Source of the DNA: Streptomyces sp. V4I2
Lineage (GTDB): Bacteria > Actinomycetota > Actinomycetes > Streptomycetales > Streptomycetaceae
DNA: 64,000 nt
Assembly (NCBI RefSeq): GCF_030817655.1
Contig: NZ_JAUSZM010000003.1
Span: 7,998,001 to 8,062,000 of the forward strand
Direction: 5' to 3'
The notes below the pieces were generated by a model. The model ran no database searches, was not told the origin of the DNA, and was given only the letters and a program-made list of their open reading frames with translations. Shown here one piece after another: positions 6,453-14,691 of the stretch. Made by a program: the position numbers and the translations under genes. Each line of letters begins with the position of its first letter. The first letter of the stretch is position 1.

Positions 6453-7954
6453 ACCGGTTCGTTGCTGTGCCGGGGGTCGGTTCTGCGGTTGTGCCAGATC
6501 GCCCGGGCGGCCGGCACCAGCGCGACGGCGAGGAAGAGCGCGAACAGCGTTCCCGAGATCGGGCGGGTGAGGAAGCCGCCGGGGTCGCCTTCGAAGAGCA
6601 GCAGTGAGCGGCGGAGTGAGCTTTCCAGGAGTGATCCGAGGACGAAGGCGAGGACGAGTGGGCCGGGGTCGAATCCGAGTTTCTTCATGAGGTATCCGAG
6701 GACGCCGAAGAAGACCACGAGTCCGATGTCGAAGACGCTGTTGTTGACGGTGTAGGCGCCGATGAGGGTGATGAGGACGGTGATGGGGGCGAGGATGGTC
6801 GGGCGTATGCGCAGGATGCGTACGAACAGTCCTACGAGCGGGATGCTCATGATGAGCAGAAGGATGTTTCCGATGTACATCGAGTTCACCACGCCCCAGA
6901 ACAGCTCGGGGTGCTCGGTGACGAGCTGGGGGCCGGGGGTGATGCCCTGGATCAGGAGGGCGCCGAAGATGACCGCCATGGTGGCGTTGGCGGGTATGCC
7001 GAGGGACAGCAGCGGGATGAACGAGGATGTGGCGGCCGCGTTGTTGGCGGTCTCGGGTGCGGCGACACCTTCGACGGCGCCGCGGCCGAAGCGCTCCGGG
7101 GTGCGTGATCGGCGTTTTTCCAGGGCGTAGGCGGCGAGCGAGGCGAGGACCGCGCCGCCGCCGGGGAGGATGCCGAGGATGAAGCCGATGACGCCGCCTC
7201 TGCCGATCGCGCCGGAGGACTGGCGCAGGTCGGAGCGGCTGGGCCAGACGTTGGCGACCTTGGTGGGGGCGTGGACCGCGCGGTGGCGTTCTTCCAGGGT
7301 GTAGAGGATCTCGCCCAGGCCGAAGAGGCCCATTGCGATGGGGACGAAGTCCAGGCCGTCCGCGAGTGACAGGTTGTCGAAGGTGAACCGTTCGGCGCTG
7401 GTGAAGCCGTCTCGGCCGACGGTGGCGAGCAGCAGGCCGAGGGCGGCGGCGATGAGGGCTTTGAGCATGCCGCCGTTGGAGACGGTGGCTACCAGCAGGA
7501 TGCCGAGCAGCGCCAGCATCGTGTATTCGGGTGGGCCGAAGTCCAGTGCGAATTCGGCGACCAGGGGGGCGACCAGGCTGAGGGCGATGACGGAGAGGGT
7601 GCCGCCGACGAAGGAGCCGATGGCGGCGATGCCCAGGGCGGTGCCGGCTTTGCCTTGGCGGGCGAGGGCGTGGCCGTCGAAGACGGTGACGACGGAGGAT
7701 GCTTCACCGGGTAGGCGCAGCAGTACGGAGGTGATGGTGCCGCCGTATTGGGCTCCGTAGAAGATGCCTGCCAGCATGATGATCGCGGTGACGGGTTCGA
7801 AGCCCAGGGTGACCGGAAGCAGAATGGCTATGGTGGCGGCTGGTCCCAGACCGGGCAGGACACCGACCAGCATGCCGATGACGACACCGACAAGGCAGTA
7901 CAAGAGGTTGGTCGGCTCGAGGACGACGGCGAAGCCGTCGAGCACGGGGGACAC
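6449..7954 (-). CDS. tctA: Tripartite tricarboxylate transporter, large membrane subunit TctA
   Basis: A 501-residue integral membrane protein. Hallmarks are the duplicated substrate-site motifs GVLPGLGPAATIAILLPVT near the N-terminus and GILPGGGAVLASLAAYALEK in the second half, plus PGEASSVVT and ETANNAAATSSFIPLLSLGI. About 11-12 hydrophobic segments are visible. TctA works with TctB in the inner membrane and takes substrate from the periplasmic-type binding lipoprotein TctC, driven by the ion gradient. I prefer the GTG at 7954 over the TTG at 7972, because GGGAGGA lies directly after that TTG and would be its own coding sequence. It is last in the intact part of tctCBA. Confidence 0.92.
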   Translation of the reverse strand: MSPVLDGFAVVLEPTNLLYCLVGVVIGMLVGVLPGLGPAATIAILLPVTLGFEPVTAIIMLAGIFYGAQYGGTITSVLLRLPGEASSVVTVFDGHALARQGKAGTALGIAAIGSFVGGTLSVIALSLVAPLVAEFALDFGPPEYTMLALLGILLVATVSNGGMLKALIAAALGLLLATVGRDGFTSAERFTFDNLSLADGLDFVPIAMGLFGLGEILYTLEERHRAVHAPTKVANVWPSRSDLRQSSGAIGRGGVIGFILGILPGGGAVLASLAAYALEKRRSRTPERFGRGAVEGVAAPETANNAAATSSFIPLLSLGIPANATMAVIFGALLIQGITPGPQLVTEHPELFWGVVNSMYIGNILLLIMSIPLVGLFVRILRIRPTILAPITVLITLIGAYTVNNSVFDIGLVVFFGVLGYLMKKLGFDPGPLVLAFVLGSLLESSLRRSLLLFEGDPGGFLTRPISGTLFALFLAVALVPAARAIWHNRRTDPRHSNEPV

Positions 7955-7990
7955 GTCCAACGATCCTCCCAAACGTGTGGTGGTGTGCGG

Positions 7991-8485
7991 TCAGAACAGG
8001 TGCGGGATGGTGACCTTCAGTGCGCCGACGAACAGGGCGTAGAACGCGCAGGTGGCGGCGAGGCTGACGACGATGGAGGTCCGCCAGCTCTCCCGGCCCA
8101 GGATCCGTAGCCAGAAGAAGGCCAGGAGGGCTGTGGGGATCTCGAAGCCGATCACGCCGATGACCGCTACGTAGGCCACCATGGTCCCGACCGCCACGAT
8201 CACCAGGAAGCCGGTGCGGGTGAACTTCTCGGCGTCGTCCATGCGTCGGGCAGCGGCGGCCAGGAGCACACCGAGAATGATCAGGGCTGTGCTCACCAGG
8301 GCCGGCCAGGTGCCGGGCCCGGGTTTCGAGGGGCTGCCTATGCCCAGGCTCAATGCCCCGGCGAGCGCCGCGCCACCGAGAACCACGACGACAGTGGCCG
8401 TGACGAGGTTGGTCACCGTGCCCGCTGCCGGCGGCCGGGTGTCGTCGGAGGGTTCGTCGGCGGTCGACGGGTTCTCGGTGGACAT
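7991..8485 (-). CDS. tctB: Tripartite tricarboxylate transporter, small membrane subunit TctB
   Basis: A 164-residue protein with four hydrophobic segments (LVTATVVVVLGGAALAGAL, WPALVSTALIILGVLLAAAA, GFLVIVAVGTMVAYVAVIGV and the C-terminal IVVSLAATCAFYALFVGALK), the usual TctB topology and size. I start it at the ATG at 8485 (MSTENPSTADEPSDD); the hydrophilic N-terminal tail is longer than in many TctB proteins. It starts 5 bp after the stop of tctC and is followed by tctA after a gap of about 36 bp. It forms the membrane channel complex with TctA. Confidence 0.88.
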   Translation of the reverse strand: MSTENPSTADEPSDDTRPPAAGTVTNLVTATVVVVLGGAALAGALSLGIGSPSKPGPGTWPALVSTALIILGVLLAAAARRMDDAEKFTRTGFLVIVAVGTMVAYVAVIGVIGFEIPTALLAFFWLRILGRESWRTSIVVSLAATCAFYALFVGALKVTIPHLF

Positions 8486-8490
8486 GGGCC

Positions 8491-9498
8491 TCAGCTTCCG
8501 CTCATGTCGATCTGGTACTCGTCGGCGAGGGCACGGTACTTCTCCAGCGAACCGGTCCACTGCTTGAGCAGCTCGGCGCCCTCGGCCTCGTTGGGTGTGA
8601 GCAGCCGCTGAGTGTTGAAGTCCTGGTACTTCTTGTCCTCGAAAGCCTTGCGGAACGCCGTCCGCAGCCGGTCGAGAACCTCCTTGGGAGTGCCCTTCGG
8701 GGCGACGACGGCACGCGACTGCTGCACCGGGACGTCATAGCCGGCCTCGACCGCGGTGGGGATGTCGGCCATGTACGTGGGCCGCTTCTCCGCGAAGGTG
8801 ACGAGAGGGGTGATCTTCCCGGCCTTGATCTGAGGCTGGGCCTCACCGAGTTGGATCGAGGCGACGTCGACCTGACCGCCCAGGACGGCGGTGAGTGTGG
8901 GGGCTCCGCCGTCGAACGGCACGGCGGTCGCCTTCACCTTCGCCTGGGAGAACAGCAGCGCCTGGCTGAGGTGGCTGCCCGTGCCGACGCCGGTCGTTCC
9001 GTACTTGATCGAGCGGCCGGCGTCGACGATGTCCTTGACCGTCTTGAAACCGGACTTGGGGCTGGCGACCAGGACGTAGTCGTCCTGGGACAGGCCGGTG
9101 ATGACTTCGTAGTTGTTGATGTCGACGGCTTCGTCGGCGGATACGGCCAAGGGCGTGATGTAGGCCAGCGAGCCCACGAAGAGCATGATGGTGTGGCCGT
9201 CGGCCTTGGCGCCGGCCAGTTCCTTGGCGGCGACGGCGCCGTTGGCGCCGGGCTTGTTGACAACCGTGATGGTCTCTTTGAGGTCGGCGCCTGCAGGTTC
9301 GGCGGCCGCGCGGGCGATGAGGTCGGTGCTGCCGCCGGGGTCCTGCCCGACGAGCAAGGTGATGGCGCTGTCCGGGAACGAGGCTTCGTCCTTGGATCCC
9401 TCATCCCCGACGTTGCCACCGCAGCCGGGCAGCGCGATCATCGCGGCGAACACGGCGACCGCGGCTATACGGCGGTGAAGCCGAAGCCTGGTGTGCAT
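8491..9498 (-). CDS. tctC: Tripartite tricarboxylate transporter substrate-binding lipoprotein (Bug family)
   Basis: A 335-residue exported binding protein. The N-terminus has a charged start, a hydrophobic core and lipobox ALPGC (Cys26), so it should be anchored to the outside of the membrane. The Bug fold is seen in ITLLVGQDPGGSTDLIARAA, VVNKPGANGAVAAKELAGAK, IKYGTTGVGTGSHLSQALLF and VAPKGTPKEVLDRLRTAFRK. GAGGAGAC lies before the ATG at 9498. It is the first gene of tctCBA and divergent from a LysR regulator. Bug proteins bind carboxylates such as citrate, aromatic acids or aldarates. The kdgD-like relic beyond the LysR gene favours an aldarate, but that is inference. Confidence 0.9.
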   Translation of the reverse strand: MHTRLRLHRRIAAVAVFAAMIALPGCGGNVGDEGSKDEASFPDSAITLLVGQDPGGSTDLIARAAAEPAGADLKETITVVNKPGANGAVAAKELAGAKADGHTIMLFVGSLAYITPLAVSADEAVDINNYEVITGLSQDDYVLVASPKSGFKTVKDIVDAGRSIKYGTTGVGTGSHLSQALLFSQAKVKATAVPFDGGAPTLTAVLGGQVDVASIQLGEAQPQIKAGKITPLVTFAEKRPTYMADIPTAVEAGYDVPVQQSRAVVAPKGTPKEVLDRLRTAFRKAFEDKKYQDFNTQRLLTPNEAEGAELLKQWTGSLEKYRALADEYQIDMSGS

Positions 9499-9566
9499 GA
9501 GCGTCTCCTCAAGCGAGTTGGGTGGGAGGTGTGATATGGGTCTCAGTCCACGGTGTCGCGCAGCCT

Positions 9567-9581
9567 ATGATCGCCTGTCAT
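9567..9581. promoter_or_regulatory. LysR-type T-N11-A box between tctC and the LysR gene
   Basis: ATGATCGCCTGTCAT is an inverted repeat (ATGA-N7-TCAT) containing T-N11-A, the classical LysR-type regulator site. It lies in the 126-bp divergent intergenic region, 68 bp from tctC and 43 bp from the regulator start, the expected place for a site controlling both directions. Confidence 0.5.
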
Positions 9582-9624
9582 GCCTGTCCAACTCCGTTAG
9601 CGCATGGGGTGATACCTTTCTTGC

Positions 9625-10590
9625 ATGACGTACACCTTGGGGCAATTGCGTGGATTGGTCGCCGTTGCCGAGGAACTTCACTTCGGCCGGGCGGCGGCAC
9701 GACTGCGGATGACCCAGCCGCCGCTGAGCCGTCAGATCCAGAAGCTCGAAGCGGCCGTTGACGTGCAGCTCCTCGAGCGGGACAAGCAGCATGTGGCTCT
9801 CACGCCGGCCGGTGAGGCGTTCCTGGTGGAGGCCAGGCGCATCCTGGCGATCGCCGAGGCCGCCCCGGACCTGGCCCGCCGCATCCACTCAGGTTCCCGT
9901 GGGGTGGTGCGGCTCGGCTTCACCGCCGCGTCGACCTTCGGCACGCTCGGCCGCATCCTCAACCGGCTGGAGCAGAGCCTGCCGGAGGTCCGCATCGAGC
10001 TGTTCGAGATGGTGACGCGCGAGCAGATCGACGCCCTCGCCGGCGAGGACATCGACCTCGGACTCGCCCGCCCGCCGTTCGACTCCGAACTCTTCGACTC
10101 GCGCCTGATCCAGCAGGAGGCGCTGTTGCTGGCGGTGCCGGCCGGCCACCGGCTGGCCGGCCTGGACCGGCCCGCTTGCGCCGACGACCTGACCGGCGAA
10201 CCGCTGATCTTCCACTCGCAGCGCAAGGCGCGGTACTTCTACGACCTGATGGTCAGCATGGTCCCGCCGGCCCAGGAACGGGTGGTGCACAGCGTGAGCC
10301 AGATCCTCACCATGCTGTGGCTGGTCTCCGCCGGGCGGGGTGTCGCCTTCGTGCCCGCCTCCGCCACCTTGCTCCACATTCCCCATGTCGCGTTCATCCC
10401 GCTGGCCACGCATGTGCCCCGACCGGTGGAGCTGCATCTGCTGTGGCCGCGGCATTCGCGCAATCCCGCCCTCGCGCAGGTGCTGGCCGCGCTTGAGGAC
10501 CTGGACCCGCGGGTGCACCCGAGCGGGCCGGTGATTTCGCCCCGCGCCGGCGAGGAGACTGATATCGAAGCGGCATCACGCAATGCGTAA
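9625..10590 (+). CDS. LysR-family transcriptional regulator of the tct operon
   Basis: A 321-residue LysR protein. The winged HTH is at residues 1-65 (LGQLRGLVAVAEELHFGRAA, then RMTQPPLSRQIQKLEAAV), followed by a periplasmic-binding-like effector domain (RLGFTAASTFGTLGRILNRL, IDLGLARPPFDSELFDSRLI, LVSAGRGVAFVPASATLLH). The ATG at 9625 has only a weak upstream purine run. Divergent orientation from tctCBA with a T-N11-A site between them makes it the likely substrate-responsive regulator of the transporter, and perhaps formerly of the kdgD relic that follows 42 bp downstream. The effector is unknown. Confidence 0.9.
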   Translation: MTYTLGQLRGLVAVAEELHFGRAAARLRMTQPPLSRQIQKLEAAVDVQLLERDKQHVALTPAGEAFLVEARRILAIAEAAPDLARRIHSGSRGVVRLGFTAASTFGTLGRILNRLEQSLPEVRIELFEMVTREQIDALAGEDIDLGLARPPFDSELFDSRLIQQEALLLAVPAGHRLAGLDRPACADDLTGEPLIFHSQRKARYFYDLMVSMVPPAQERVVHSVSQILTMLWLVSAGRGVAFVPASATLLHIPHVAFIPLATHVPRPVELHLLWPRHSRNPALAQVLAALEDLDPRVHPSGPVISPRAGEETDIEAASRNA

Positions 10591-10632
10591 ACACTCGTGG
10601 GCAAGCATCAAGGCCGCTCTCACCGTGGCGGC

Positions 10633-11406
10633 GTGACGCTGACTCACCCTGCTGAACTCGCCCGCCAATTGACCACCGGCTTGCTCTCCTTCCCTCTGAC
10701 GCATGGCAAGCCGACTTCGACGTCGTCGAGCTGTTCGCCGCCGACGGCACCGGCGAGGGCTTCTCGCTCACCTCGCAGGAGATCGACGACGTCGTGCGCA
10801 GCGCCGTCGACGAGGTCGGATCCCGTGTGCCGGTCATCGCCCCGGCCACCGGCGGCACCGCCCAGGCAACCGCTCAAGCCGTCGCCGCCCAGCACGCCGG
10901 CGCGGTCGTCATCCTGCTGATGCCGCCCTACCTCACCGAGGCCGGCCAGGCCGGGCTCATCGCGCACATCAGTGCTGTCTGCCAGGTGACCGACCTCGGC
11001 GTCATCGTCTACAGCCGGGCCAACGCGGTGCTGGAGGACGACACAGTCGCCGAACTCGCGGAGCGCTGCCCCAACCTCATCGGCCTTGAAGGACGGCGTC
11101 GGCGACATCAAGCGCATGACCCGCACGTACGCCAAGGTCGGCGACCGCCTCATTTACACAGGCGGCCTGCCGACAGCCGAGACCTTCGCATTGCCCCTGC
11201 TGCAGCTGGGCGTGAACACTTACTCGTCGGCGATCTACAACTTCGTCCCGCATTTCGCCCTGCGGTTCTTCGAGGCGGTCCGCGCTCAGGACAAGGACTT
11301 CGTCTACGGGATGATCAACGACTTCATCATCCACTACATCGACATCCGCAACCGCGCCCGAGGCTACGCGGTCTCCATCATCAAAGCCGGCCTCACGGCG
11401 GCGGCT
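10633..11406 (+). pseudogene. kdgD: 5-dehydro-4-deoxyglucarate dehydratase (kdgD) relic with two frame breaks
   Basis: Pieces of KdgD, the DapA-like enzyme of glucarate/galactarate breakdown, appear in order but in different frames. MTLTHPAELARQLTTGLLSF-PLT is frame 1. DFDVVELFAADGTGEGFSLT through VVILLMPPYLTEAGQAGLIA and LGVIVYSRANAVLEDDTVAE is frame 2. KDGVGDIKRMTRTYAKVGDR, LIYTGGLPTAETFALPLLQL and DIRNRARGYAVSIIKAG is frame 3. About 17 codons are missing between PLT and LFAADG. One extra base lies just before the KDGVGD motif (near 11083), right at the Schiff-base lysine. After KAG the C-terminus is replaced by an alanine-rich GCGGCT repeat. It cannot make active enzyme as read. Confidence 0.75.
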
Positions 11407-11886
11407 CCGGCTGCGGCTGCGGCTGCGGCGATCAACGCCGACCTGGTGAACGCCCACGCCGACGAGGCAGTGGCCCGCCGCCGGTCCGCCCAGGGTTTCC
11501 GCGCGGCCGATGAGGCGCTCGTGTGCGAGCGGGTCCTGGGCGATCGCCGGCACGGCCTGGATTCGATGCTGCCCCCCCCGAATCCGGCCGGTAACGGGAA
11601 GGCCGCGGCCAGACCGCCGAACGCGACCAGCAGGAACAGGAAGACCACGGGGCGGAGAAGACCCAGGTGGGCAAGGCGCTGCACCGCATCCCGGTGGAGA
11701 CGACGCCCGAGAAGACGACGATCCCGGCATGGCGAAGGCCGGCCCCACATCCCCCAGGACGGGACCATCACTCGGAGTGGTCCCGGTGTGTGTCGCCGTG
11801 CCGGGGACGACGGGCGCACACCATCAGGGCTCGGCGACGGCCTTTCCCCAGGCTGTCGCCGAGCCTTCGCCCGGACTCCACTCTGG
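11407..11886. other. No recognisable gene (about 480 bp)
   Basis: Reading frames stay open on both strands, but none resembles a family I know. A minus-strand frame near 11610-11680 contains a hydrophobic run (PVVFLFLLVAFGGLAAAFPL) that could be debris of a membrane protein. Its surroundings have no ribosome site or conserved motif, so I do not annotate it. Confidence 0.4.
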
Positions 11887-11900
11887 AAACCGATCGGTTT
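11887..11900. promoter_or_regulatory. Perfect 14-bp palindrome, likely TetR operator
   Basis: AAACCGATCGGTTT is self-complementary and lies 33 bp before the TetR start codon. Its ACCGATCGGT core is typical of TetR-family autoregulatory sites. It would block the tetR promoter when bound. Confidence 0.65.
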
Positions 11901-11932
11901 TCATTCTGTTGGAATCGAGTTAACCTCGCAGC

Positions 11933-12502
11933 ATGACCACCAATGTGAAACCAAGCCCCAGGGAGCGGCTGCTGGAGGCGGCGGCCACACTCACCTACCG
12001 AGGAGGCGTCGGCATCGGCGTCGAAGCGCTGTGTAAGGCGGCGGGAGTGTCGAAGCGCTCCATGTACCAGCTGTTCGACAGCAAGGACGAACTGCTCGCG
12101 GCGAGTCTGGAGCAGCGCACTTCCGCCTATGTGACAGCACTCCTGCCCGCGGCGGACGACGGCCGGTCGCCCCGCGAGCGGATCCTGCACGTCTTCGAGC
12201 AGGTGGAATCGCAGTCGCGGGCGCCCGATTTCTACGGCTGCCCCTTCCTGGCCGCGCAGATCGAGCTCAAGGACCAGAGCCACCCCGCGAGCCGGGTCGC
12301 CCATGGGGCCAAGGAGAGCCTGACCGCCTTCTTCCGCGCCGAGGCCGAGCATGGCGGGGCGAGCGATCCCGATCTGCTGGCCCGGCAGCTCAGCATGGTC
12401 TTCGACGGTGCCAGTGCCCGCGCGGGCATCGGTGCGGACAAACTGACGGGGCTCATCGCGCCCACGGTGATCACCTTGCTCGACGCGGCAGGCATGCGCT
12501 GA
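11933..12502 (+). CDS. TetR-family transcriptional regulator
   Basis: A 189-residue TetR protein. The N-terminal HTH covers residues 10-55 (RERLLEAAATLTYRGGVGIG, then ALCKAAGVSKRSMYQLFDSK). The ligand domain includes APDFYGCPFLAAQIELKD, as in regulators paired with NmrA-like or quinone reductase genes. The start is the ATG at 11933. A perfect 14-bp palindrome lies 33 bp upstream, indicating autoregulation. The likely target is the NmrA-like gene 390 bp downstream on the same strand, separated from it by a relic of a second TetR gene. The ligand is unknown. Confidence 0.88.
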   Translation: MTTNVKPSPRERLLEAAATLTYRGGVGIGVEALCKAAGVSKRSMYQLFDSKDELLAASLEQRTSAYVTALLPAADDGRSPRERILHVFEQVESQSRAPDFYGCPFLAAQIELKDQSHPASRVAHGAKESLTAFFRAEAEHGGASDPDLLARQLSMVFDGASARAGIGADKLTGLIAPTVITLLDAAGMR

Positions 12503-12527
12503 CGCATCGCCCCGCCAGAACGCTTCC

Positions 12528-12792
12528 CTACCGCCCGGCGTTCGGGGGGAGCCCCATAGCCGCAAGAGTGTTGCCGAGCATGGCCCAGGCGAAGAAGCTT
12601 GCGGTCCGGTCGGCATCGGCACCCGGCGACTGGTGCACGGTCTTCCGGATCCTCATCCAGTCGGCCCGGACGAGTTCGCCGGTCAGGTCATCGCCCTGCG
12701 CCTCGGCGGCCGCCACGGCGGCATATCCCTGCATCTGCATCAGGAGCGTTTCGGGGCGCGTCGAGATGAGCTGCGCGTAAGCGCTTACGCGC
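12528..12792 (-). pseudogene. C-terminal fragment of a second TetR regulator
   Basis: On the minus strand the frame reads AYAQLISTRPETLLMQMQGY, then LTGELVRADWMRIRKTVHQS and TASFFAWAMLGNTLAAMGLP. This is the C-terminal ligand domain of a TetR protein of the type with a helix reading ELIADRPELLLLQLQAY. The HTH domain is absent. Upstream of AYAQ the sequence turns into a perfect palindrome and non-coding DNA. About 88 residues remain. It is oriented against the intact tetR gene. Confidence 0.65.
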
Positions 12793-12794
12793 AG
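12771..12794. promoter_or_regulatory. Perfect 24-bp palindrome upstream of the NmrA-like gene
   Basis: CTGCGCGTAAGC is followed immediately by its complement GCTTACGCGCAG, giving a 24-bp perfect palindrome centred on GTAAGCGCTTAC. It sits 97 bp upstream of the NmrA-like start and at the broken edge of the TetR fragment. It could be a LacI- or TetR-type operator, or a structure involved in the deletion. Confidence 0.6.
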
Positions 12795-12890
12795 GCTCGC
12801 ACGGAGACGGTCACCCGGCACGACGGTCGCCGCTCACCTCCCTGACTTTCCGCACAACTGACCCACCCCCACCAGACAGAGGACACCTTG

Positions 12891-13865
12891 ATGCCAGAGC
12901 GCAACCCCATCCTGATCACCGGTGCCGCCGGCGAAATCGGTGGTGTGAGCCGGACGATGGTCGACATGCTGCTCGACCAAGGGCACCCGGTGCGCGCGTT
13001 CGTGCGCCAGGACGATGAACGCGCGCACTCACTCCGCCAGGCCGGGGCCGAGGTCTTCGTCGGTGACCTGCTCACCATCGCCGATGTGACCGCCGCGCTG
13101 AAGGGCGTCCGGCGCATCTACTTCAGCATGAGCCTGTCGCCGTACTACACCGACGCCGTCAGCCTGATGGCCGCGGCAGCGCGGGCCCAGGGTGACATCG
13201 AGGTGTTCGTCAACATCTCCGAGTACGAGCAGTCGTTCATGACCTTCGACAAGATGACCGCGCCGGAGGAAGAGCGGCGCGCGCGGCTCGGCGGACTCGT
13301 CGCCAACTGGTCGCCGCAGCAACGCGCCCACTGGGTCGCCGAGCGGGTGCTGGAGTGGTCCGGCGTCCCGACCGTCAACATCCAGGCGGCCTTCTTCGTC
13401 GAGAACCCCATCATGACCTGGCTGGCCCTCAGCTCACTGGCCGACGGTGAGCTGCGCCTGCCCTTCGGCGACCACCGGCTCGCACCCATCGCCGGTTACG
13501 ACGTCGCGGAACTGTGCGCGAAGATCCTGGCCGACCCGACGCCGCACATCTCCAAGTCCTACGCGCTCACCGGCCCGGAAATGAAGGACGGGCACGGGAT
13601 CGCGAAGGACTTCGCGGCCGTGCTGGGAAGCCCGGTCACCTACGTTCCCGAAGACATCGAAACCTGGAACACGACCTACGTGGACACCCACATGTCCGCG
13701 TACCCGCACATCGCGGAGCACCTGAAGACCCTGACCCGGATCATCGGCCGCGGAGGATACGGCGGCATCACCGACGAGCTGGAAACCCTGCTCGGACGCC
13801 CGCCGAAGACCGTGCGGTGGGCTCTGGAGAACCACCCGCGCGTCCGGAAGCCGGCGGCCGCCTGA
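12891..13865 (+). CDS. NmrA-like NAD(P)-binding oxidoreductase
   Basis: A 324-residue atypical short-chain dehydrogenase of the NmrA/quinone-oxidoreductase-2 type. The Rossmann loop is intact (ILITGAAGEIGGVSRTMVDM), followed by VRAFVRQDDERAHSLRQAGA, EVFVGDLLTIADVTAALKGV and a substrate half with APIAGYDVAELCAKILADP. The catalytic Tyr-x-x-x-Lys pair of classical SDRs is not evident, as usual in this family. I use the ATG at 12891 with AGAGGACACCTTG before it. The tetR gene upstream, separated by operator-like palindromes, is the probable regulator. Expected cytosolic redox sensor or reductase; substrate unknown. Confidence 0.88.
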   Translation: MPERNPILITGAAGEIGGVSRTMVDMLLDQGHPVRAFVRQDDERAHSLRQAGAEVFVGDLLTIADVTAALKGVRRIYFSMSLSPYYTDAVSLMAAAARAQGDIEVFVNISEYEQSFMTFDKMTAPEEERRARLGGLVANWSPQQRAHWVAERVLEWSGVPTVNIQAAFFVENPIMTWLALSSLADGELRLPFGDHRLAPIAGYDVAELCAKILADPTPHISKSYALTGPEMKDGHGIAKDFAAVLGSPVTYVPEDIETWNTTYVDTHMSAYPHIAEHLKTLTRIIGRGGYGGITDELETLLGRPPKTVRWALENHPRVRKPAAA

Positions 13866-14215
13866 GCCGCTGAGCGGCCCGGAGCAGGACAAGGTCGCCA
13901 CGCCCCCCGAAGGTCCCGGCGCAGCCCGGACGAACGCCCTCGCCGGCGGCGAAGCGGAGACGTACCGCACGCCTGCCTCGCCGATGGCGAAGGACCCCGG
14001 CCGGCTTCCGCGCGACGGTCCACAGGCGGCGCCGGCGAGCGGCGTCGTGCGACTGGGCGCTCGATGCAAGGACCGAGGGATGACCCCTGAGACTTTCCGT
14101 GATCGCGTCCGCAGGAGGCATTCCACTCCCGAGGCCACACCAGCGAGGGCTGCGGCCGATCGTCTCCAGAACGCCGCCCCTGCTGATCACGCGGCTGTCC
14201 CGGCGACTGAACACG
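13866..14215. other. No recognisable gene (about 350 bp)
   Basis: Between the NmrA-like gene and the integrase relic I see no start with ribosome site, conserved motif, tRNA or clear hairpin. Open frames exist on both strands, but they are arginine/alanine-rich shadows. Confidence 0.4.
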
Positions 14216-14647
14216 ACAGCGGCGCCGGTTCCGCCAGACGCACTCGACCGGCAATTCACCGTCCTGCCGGCAACCTCTGTGGAGCACTTCGCGCCGGTGG
14301 CGGTCACGCTGCCCTGGGACGACCCGACTCCTGCCGAGACGCCGGAGGAAGCCAAACACCGGCGGCCGAGGACCTACAGCCTCCTGGCGACGGGAGGAGA
14401 GAGGAAGGCCGTCAACCGGAACTACTTCAACTCCTACGTGTGGAAGCCGTCCCGGGAGCACGGCTTCCACGCTCTGCGCCACTTCTCCGTATCCGAGGAA
14501 CTGGGGGCCGGCGAATCCGTTGTCTCCCTGGCACGCCGGCTGGGGCACTCCGATCCGGGGTTCACGCTGCGGAGCTACTCCCACTTCCTGCCGCCGCAGG
14601 CCCAAAGTCCCAGAGAGTCCCGGAGATGCCGCCGCATACCTCCCTGA
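14216..14647 (+). pseudogene. Tyrosine recombinase (phage/ICE integrase) C-terminal relic
   Basis: The frame contains VAVTLPWDDPTPAETPEEAK, RRPRTYSLLATGGERKAVNR, NYFNSYVWKPSREHGFHALR and HFSVSEELGAGESVVSLARR, then LGHSDPGFTLRSYSHFLP. These are the HxLRH box, the LGH box and the tyrosine of a site-specific recombinase of the pSAM2/actinomycete integrase type. The N-terminal arm-binding and core-binding domains and the first catalytic arginine are missing. WKP is joined directly to SREHGFHALRH, where a longer stretch normally intervenes. It marks a past integration event. I find no attachment-site repeat or tRNA beside it. Confidence 0.7.
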
Positions 14648-14691
14648 CCCGTCACCTAGCAGGTCAGGCGGGGTGCGGCGGCATCGTCGTA

